63,374 bases of DNA from Phenylobacterium sp. SCN 70-31 (GTDB taxonomy: Bacteria; Pseudomonadota; Alphaproteobacteria; Caulobacterales; Caulobacteraceae). Location of the stretch: assembly GCF_001724605.1 (NCBI RefSeq), contig NZ_MEEX01000029.1, forward strand, positions 1 to 63,374, given 5' to 3'. Positions 59,041 to 63,374 of this stretch are shown piece after piece (the first letter of the stretch is position 1; every line of letters begins with the position of its first letter). Made by a program: the position numbers and the translations under genes. The notes below the pieces were generated by a model. The model saw only the letters and a list, made by a program, of their open reading frames with translations. It was not told the DNA's origin and did not search any database.

Positions 59041-60792
59041 ATGGCGCGATATCCAGGTCTGACACTTCAGCGGAACACGTACATCGCCCGCATTGTCGTC
59101 CCTGCTGATGTCCGCCGGATTATCGGAAAGCGCGAACTGATTCAGTCGCTCCAGACGGGGGACTACAAGGAGGCGGTCAAAAGATGGGGGCCGGTCCACA
59201 AGGCGTTTAAGGAGCAGATCGCGCGCGCGCGCGCGAAAGGCGAAGCTCCGAAATTGGACACTCAGGCTGCGAGCAATGCCCTGACCAAATGGGGCATGAT
59301 GGTGATGCGGGAACCTGTCGATCTGGTGGAGCCAGAAACGGAGACGCCGTGGCTCGTCGCTCGACAGATCGCAGCCTACGACCGCGCATCACAAGACCCG
59401 GACGCGTGGCACTTAATCCCGAATTTCGACGAGATGGCCGCGTACATGCTCACCAAGGGGGGGCTTCGAACACGCGTAGGTGACCCCATCATCGCCGCCA
59501 TGCGCGGCGAAATCGCCACCTACCTTGCCTACGCTGCCAGGCACGTCGAAAGGCAGCGCCTCGTGATGGCCCGCGAAAGCTTCACAGAAGCCGCGAAGCT
59601 GGCAAACCTTGACGATGTTGGCGTGATGCCTGAGCGCCCGTCGCAGCCGCTTCCTGCGCCCTCTATGACGCTTCAAAAGCTCCATGATGAGTGGATGGGT
59701 GCGATCAACGTCAGCGAGAAGGAGCGTGGTCGGCTTGATCACCAGATTCGGCGTCTCATCGAGTTCGTTGGCGACATCCCAGCCAATCACCTCAGCAAAG
59801 ATCAAATTCGCGACTTCATGGCCACCGTCGCCCGGATACCCCGCCGAAGGTCGGCAAGACTGCACGTATTGCCCATTCGAAAGATGATCGAGACCTTCGA
59901 GCGGGAGAATTCGAGGCTGCCAGAAGTCGAGCGGATAGGCACGCTTACGGCTACCACGGTCCGCGAGTGGTATGGTGCCTATCGTCGGATGTACGACTAT
60001 GCCGTGGCTATGGGACGGTTGGACGACAATCCGTTCGAGAAACTGAAGTCGAAGTTCGTGGTGAAGGGGGCCGAAAGCGTCAAGCGTCGCGCCTACACGC
60101 CCGCTGAAATCACGGCAATTTTCACCAAGCCAATGTTCCAAGGCTTCGATGGCGATGGCAAGGCTGGTTACCGGCATAAGCCAGGGACGACGCTCGTGCG
60201 CGACGCCAAATACTGGCTCCCCATCCTTGCGCTGTTTCATGGCGGGCGTCTGTCGGAGATGGCAGCGGCCCGACTCGAACTCTTCCGATGCGTGAAGGAC
60301 GAGGCGAACGATAATATCTGGTTCTTTGACTTAACCACCCTCATTCGGGTGAAGAATGACGGTTCGAAGCGGATCGTCCCGCTGCACCCGCACATGATCG
60401 AGCTTGGCTGGCTGGACTACGTTCAAGCTCGTCGCGAGGCTGGCGACAGGTGGCTGTTCCCCGAACTCAACCACGACAGCAAGTACGGGGCAGGGCACGA
60501 GTTCTCCAAGTGGTGGGGCAATTGGTGCGACAAGAACGGCTTTCCCGACCGCACGATCACGCACCATTCGTGGCGGCACACGTGGAAGCGGCGTGCTCGT
60601 CAGAGCCCAGTTAAGGAGGAGATGCACGATGTGCTCTCCGGCCACAAAGGGACGACGGTCAGCCGGGGCTATGGAGAAGGCGCAGATATCGAGCCGCTGG
60701 CTCGTGATATGGCTTTGATTACCTTTCCTGAGTTCCCGGCGCTGCCGATACGAGCAGAGGTCAAAGGTTGCGACCTACGAGCGGGCGACTGA
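59041..60792 (+). CDS. Tyrosine recombinase (integrase) of the genomic island
   Basis: This 583-residue phage-type integrase has an N-terminal DUF6538-like segment (YPGLTLQRNTYIARIVVPAD). A core-binding domain is in the middle, with the catalytic domain at the C-terminus: arginine in FHGGRLSEMAAA, HxxR in THHSWRHTWK, histidine in LSGHKGTT and tyrosine nucleophile in VSRGYGE. It is longer than most because of an inserted middle region. The ATG at 59041 is chosen; frames extending into the tRNA have no support. Its composition is visibly less GC-rich than the flanking chromosome, indicating transfer. Confidence 0.9.
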   Translation: MARYPGLTLQRNTYIARIVVPADVRRIIGKRELIQSLQTGDYKEAVKRWGPVHKAFKEQIARARAKGEAPKLDTQAASNALTKWGMMVMREPVDLVEPETETPWLVARQIAAYDRASQDPDAWHLIPNFDEMAAYMLTKGGLRTRVGDPIIAAMRGEIATYLAYAARHVERQRLVMARESFTEAAKLANLDDVGVMPERPSQPLPAPSMTLQKLHDEWMGAINVSEKERGRLDHQIRRLIEFVGDIPANHLSKDQIRDFMATVARIPRRRSARLHVLPIRKMIETFERENSRLPEVERIGTLTATTVREWYGAYRRMYDYAVAMGRLDDNPFEKLKSKFVVKGAESVKRRAYTPAEITAIFTKPMFQGFDGDGKAGYRHKPGTTLVRDAKYWLPILALFHGGRLSEMAAARLELFRCVKDEANDNIWFFDLTTLIRVKNDGSKRIVPLHPHMIELGWLDYVQARREAGDRWLFPELNHDSKYGAGHEFSKWWGNWCDKNGFPDRTITHHSWRHTWKRRARQSPVKEEMHDVLSGHKGTTVSRGYGEGADIEPLARDMALITFPEFPALPIRAEVKGCDLRAGD

Positions 60793-61029
60793 TGTTCGGC
60801 TGACGACCTCGGCGAATAGGTCCGTAGGGCTCATTCCCATAGCCTTCGCCATTCCGATGAACTCGATCACGTCCACGCGGCGCTGACCGCGCTCGATGAG
60901 CGAAATGAACGTCTGATCCCGCCCGATTCGTTGGGAAAGTTCGACCTGTGTCAGGCCCGCCGATTTGCGGGTCTCGATGAGAACCTCGACGAGGTGCTGA
61001 TGGTCGCCGCCGAAGATCGTCTTGGGCAC
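60775..61029 (-). CDS. XRE family regulator of the island
   Basis: This 84-residue protein is almost entirely a helix-turn-helix: GLTQVELSQRIGRDQTFISLIERGQRRVD. The start is probably the GTG at 61029 (VPKTIFGGD); a TTG at 61062 is also possible. It converges with the integrase (18-base overlap) and is divergent from a small gene, and may control island excision. Confidence 0.83.
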   Translation of the reverse strand: MPKTIFGGDHQHLVEVLIETRKSAGLTQVELSQRIGRDQTFISLIERGQRRVDVIEFIGMAKAMGMSPTDLFAEVVSRTSVARS

Positions 61030-61151
61030 TGGTCGCCAGCCTTGGTGAGTCTGGCGGTCCAACTAAATGCGATTTTTCCGTAGGACATTTTTCCGTATTC
61101 TTAGCGAATGGGCGCCATCCATCACGCGTCCCACTGCAATGGAGATGTCCC

Positions 61152-61298
61152 GTGAAAACCTACAAGGCCAACGTGCGCGTCAACGGGCGGATGGTTGAAG
61201 TCCGTGTTCAAGCACGGAGCAACATCGACGCGCGTGCGATGATTGAAGGTCAGTACGGCAAGGGCAGCATCGTCACCGGCCCGAACCAGGTGGGGTGA
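61152..61298 (+). CDS. Small mobile-element protein, 48 residues
   Basis: GTG at 61152 with GGAG eight bases upstream starts MKTYKANVRVNGRMVEVRVQ. The second half (RAMIEGQYGKGSIVTGP) resembles short proteins often found on integrative elements, whose role is unknown. The last bases overlap the next gene (GTGA at 61295-61298), which supports it as a real coding unit. Confidence 0.6.
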   Translation: MKTYKANVRVNGRMVEVRVQARSNIDARAMIEGQYGKGSIVTGPNQVG

Positions 61299-61771
61299 GG
61301 GCTACGCACTTGGCCGATGACCGCTCCCTCTTCGAGCGTGACTACGCCTTTGTCCGCGGCCTCGCGAAGGCCACCACTCTGGCCGTGCTGCTGCCGAAAG
61401 GCTTCATCACCCGGCTGTTCGAAGCAGGGTTGATCCTATTCGTGCTGGTGCTGGTTTGGGGCGTGTTCACGGGACCCAGGACGCCGCCACCGCTGAGCAT
61501 CGTGAAGGTAGATGGGCCCGTCGAAGGCCTCACCTATCGCGTGTCGGCGCCCAGCGGTGACGGTGCTCACGCGGTGGAGTTCCGCAACGATCTTGATGTG
61601 CGCGTAGGCGAGGTGAGGTTCCACTGCCTGTCTCCGACCTCGGGACGTTTCGAGCTACTTTTAAGCCAGTCGTTCGAGCCTCGCACATCCGGCGCAGAGA
61701 CCGTCTACGGCCAGTCGGCAGATGCGCGGACGGCATGTAAACTGAAATCCTACGAGACCTACCCGCATTGA
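61295..61771 (+). CDS. Single-TM hypothetical protein of the island
   Basis: This 158-residue protein has one membrane helix (residues about 43-60, AGLILFVLVLVWGVF) and a C-terminal domain likely outside the cytoplasm (VEGLTYRVSAPSGDGAHAVEF). The start GTG overlaps the upstream stop. I recognise no family. It is probably co-transcribed with the 48-residue gene. The 65 bases after it contain nothing visible. Confidence 0.6.
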   Translation: MRATHLADDRSLFERDYAFVRGLAKATTLAVLLPKGFITRLFEAGLILFVLVLVWGVFTGPRTPPPLSIVKVDGPVEGLTYRVSAPSGDGAHAVEFRNDLDVRVGEVRFHCLSPTSGRFELLLSQSFEPRTSGAETVYGQSADARTACKLKSYETYPH

Positions 61772-61836
61772 TGGGTGACGTGTGGCTCCGTCCTTGATGC
61801 CAACAGCGTGGTTCATCCGATAGTCGGACCTGAAGG

Positions 61837-62649
61837 CTATATCCGCGCGCCCGTCGAACAAGCGACAGAAACGAAGAAGCCCCTGATTGGTGGCTTCGCG
61901 GCCGCTTGGGCGTGGAGCAGATCTGGGCTCGTTCCATCCATTCTGAGCATGGCGTTGCCCGACCTGAAGCGGAGCGTGGCATTGCGGTTCGCGAGCCCGG
62001 TGAACAGGGGTCTGAACCCATACCCGCGCCCTTCTTGAAAACCGAACCGGGACGCCCCTTCGGTCAGCGTCAGCCTGAGCGCCTCCATGTGGTCGCTCAG
62101 GCTTTGATAATCGGGCGCCATCCGAAGCGTCGCCAGGACACCTACGCCCAGGTCACTTGCGACGAACTCAAATATACCTTGGGCGGCGCGAAATGCGACA
62201 AAGCCTGTCGCGGCTGCGGCGGAGTGTTCGTCGATATTGGCGCGAAGCTCGCCGATCGCCGCCACCATTTGTGCGGCCCAGTCTCGCGTCATTCCGGATG
62301 AAATCGCCGCTCGTTGGGCGTCCATTGCGAAGCTCGTCCAGTCGAGGGAGCTGGACGTGGCGTTGAGCGTCCCCAGCATACGGGACATTGGACAAATCCA
62401 GCGATTCTCGTTCCGAGCGACGGCGGCGGCGAGGCCTCGAAATGGCCGAGGGTCGAGGCGATTGGCTGCTTCAAGATCGGGCAAGTTACCCGAGCGCTGA
62501 AGCTGGAGCGCTTCCAGGAAGGGGCCAAGCCCATGAGCGCGCCACGACCAGGGCAGGTGACCCAGATCAAGCCGCCCGCGCTCAGCCGCGAACGCGAGAT
62601 CATCGACCGCAGAGAAATCCAGCACCTTGGCAGCGTCGCTCACAGTCAC
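61837..62649 (-). CDS. GHKL/HATPase-like protein of the island
   Basis: This is a protein of about 270 residues. The region around IGELRANIDEHSAAAATGFVAF has the N-box pattern of GHKL ATPases, with SDLGVGVL in the G1 position and GRGYGFRPL in the lid. An N-terminal domain (DFSAVDDLAFAAERGRLDLG) is of unknown type. I take a GTG at 62649 that overlaps the stop of the DUF4417 gene (GTGA); GTG 62643 is the alternative. The pairing suggests the two products work together. Confidence 0.65.
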   Translation of the reverse strand: MTVSDAAKVLDFSAVDDLAFAAERGRLDLGHLPWSWRAHGLGPFLEALQLQRSGNLPDLEAANRLDPRPFRGLAAAVARNENRWICPMSRMLGTLNATSSSLDWTSFAMDAQRAAISSGMTRDWAAQMVAAIGELRANIDEHSAAAATGFVAFRAAQGIFEFVASDLGVGVLATLRMAPDYQSLSDHMEALRLTLTEGASRFGFQEGRGYGFRPLFTGLANRNATLRFRSGNAMLRMDGTSPDLLHAQAAAKPPIRGFFVSVACSTGARI

Positions 62650-63373
62650 GCCGCCGTCCCAAAGTTTCGGAGAGGCGGCGCCGCCAGCAGCCCAAGGACT
62701 TCGCTGATAACCTGGACGTTGTGCTCGAAGATCTCGTCCAGCGGTTCGTCCACGCCTGTCGGTGAGGCAAGCCACTCGATGCCCACATTTCCGCGCCGGG
62801 CGGCACGTTGGCGCTTCATCGCTTTCATGAAAGCGGACGTGTCGAGGATCACGACCTGGGCAAAGGCCTCGGCCAACTCGGGAACGAGTTCATGTCCGCC
62901 ACGCACAACGAGGGTCAGCGGACGGCCAATGTGTTCGGCCAGGCCCCGAAGCCAGCGCGTGTGCAGATTGCGGCGTTCCGCCCGGCCAGCACCCGTCGTG
63001 AACTCGTAGGCGATGTGAGTGATTTCAGGCCTCTCGGCAATGAGGTCGCCCCACCGGCCAAAATCTGCCTTGGTCCGGCCATTCACGTGTAGGGCGGACA
63101 AGAGCCCTGCCTGTTGAAACTCCGCATGTACAAGCGCGATCCGCTTCATCGAGTGCAGATCGTCCCAGCGAGGTGCGTTTGAAAACAGGCTGTAGTTTGG
63201 GGTCGTGACCATGGTCACTCCCAAGCTGATGAGCTTCTCGATCACCGAGCGGCGCCGATCTTCGCCATACCCCCATGACGTGACCCCCGTTTCTCATCCA
63301 GTCGTAACGAGAGTCCTGGGTTGATCTGAGCCGTGCTCGGCGGGGGTTGCAAGAGGCCGGCGCGCGGAGACAT
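62646..63373 (-). CDS. DUF4417 family protein with an apparent frameshift
   Basis: Most of the DUF4417 domain is readable: EDRRRSVIEKLISLGVTMVT, TPNYSLFSNAPRWDDLHSMK, ITHIAYEFTTGAG. The continuous frame starts at GTG 63245, but the DUF4417 match continues upstream (GVTSWGYGEDRRR) to about 63283. Beyond a run of five G (C on the plus strand, 63284-63288), INPGLSLRLDEKRG appears in another frame, beginning at an ATG at 63373. One extra G in that run would restore a single frame. The gene is thus either mutated, misread or shifted. The function of the family is unknown. Confidence 0.6.
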
Positions 63374-63374
63374 C

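Noticed and set aside
58957..63374. Second attachment site for the island
   Set aside because: I found no further copy of the tRNA 3' end within the window.

Overview
The window is a high-GC chromosomal segment of an alphaproteobacterium, most likely a member of the Caulobacteraceae (Phenylobacterium or Caulobacter-like). This rests on the very dense coding with ATGA/GTGA/TGATG overlaps, SOS boxes of the alphaproteobacterial form GTTC-N7-GTTC, an ftsE-ftsX-ydcF-plsC string, and many small acyl-CoA catabolic genes with TetR regulators. The assignment is an inference from gene content; no rRNA or marker phylogeny is present.

Layout from left to right. 1-300 holds a non-coding palindromic repeat that recurs at about 24.76-24.88 kb. 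0.3-3.3 kb is a TetR / enoyl-CoA hydratase / MFS transporter string. 3.6-6.6 kb carries pgsA, a pirin, a secreted beta-propeller protein and an Lrp/AsnC regulator, the last divergent from a large fused indolepyruvate ferredoxin oxidoreductase (6.7-10.1 kb). 10.2-14.75 kb contains two paralogous toxin-like genes, each followed by a different candidate immunity gene and each preceded by a perfect SOS box; three unrelated genes lie between them. 14.8-26.1 kb is catabolic and secreted-enzyme territory (acyl-CoA dehydrogenase, hydrolases, L-2-hydroxyglutarate-type oxidoreductase, nitronate monooxygenase, PQQ-type sugar dehydrogenase). 26.2-29 kb is a glycosyltransferase-asparagine synthase pair, the latter with a palindromic repeat inserted in frame, followed by a tRNA-Met enclosed in an inverted repeat. 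29.3-41.2 kb is core housekeeping: a methyltransferase, a DUF2125 protein, a ChaC-like enzyme, plsC-ydcF-ftsX-ftsE, a zinc-ribbon protein, a phosphoribosyltransferase, a GNAT, argH-lptM-lysA divergent from a TlpA thioredoxin, and an XRE regulator. 41.4-50 kb has a formylglycine-generating-type enzyme, a second hydratase, a DUF4345-metallo-beta-lactamase fusion, a TetR/DsbA divergent pair, and a transglutaminase plus a large ATP-grasp/alpha-E fusion.

50.1-58.0 kb is the most unusual block. A class III cyclase-like protein and a membrane HAMP-PP2C phosphatase lie beside, and divergent from, a four-gene overlapping operon. That operon encodes an ADP/ATP-translocase-type (NTT) carrier fused to HEAT repeats, a sensor paralogous to the phosphatase's sensory half, a degenerate cyclic-nucleotide-binding-fold protein, and another two-TM sensor-like protein. 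I infer a signalling system coupled to nucleotide transport.

From 58.88 kb to the end is the start of a genomic island: tRNA-Ile2(CAU), then a tyrosine integrase, an XRE regulator, two small cargo genes, and a GHKL-ATPase/DUF4417 pair whose DUF4417 gene carries an apparent single-base frameshift. The island's far end is outside the window.
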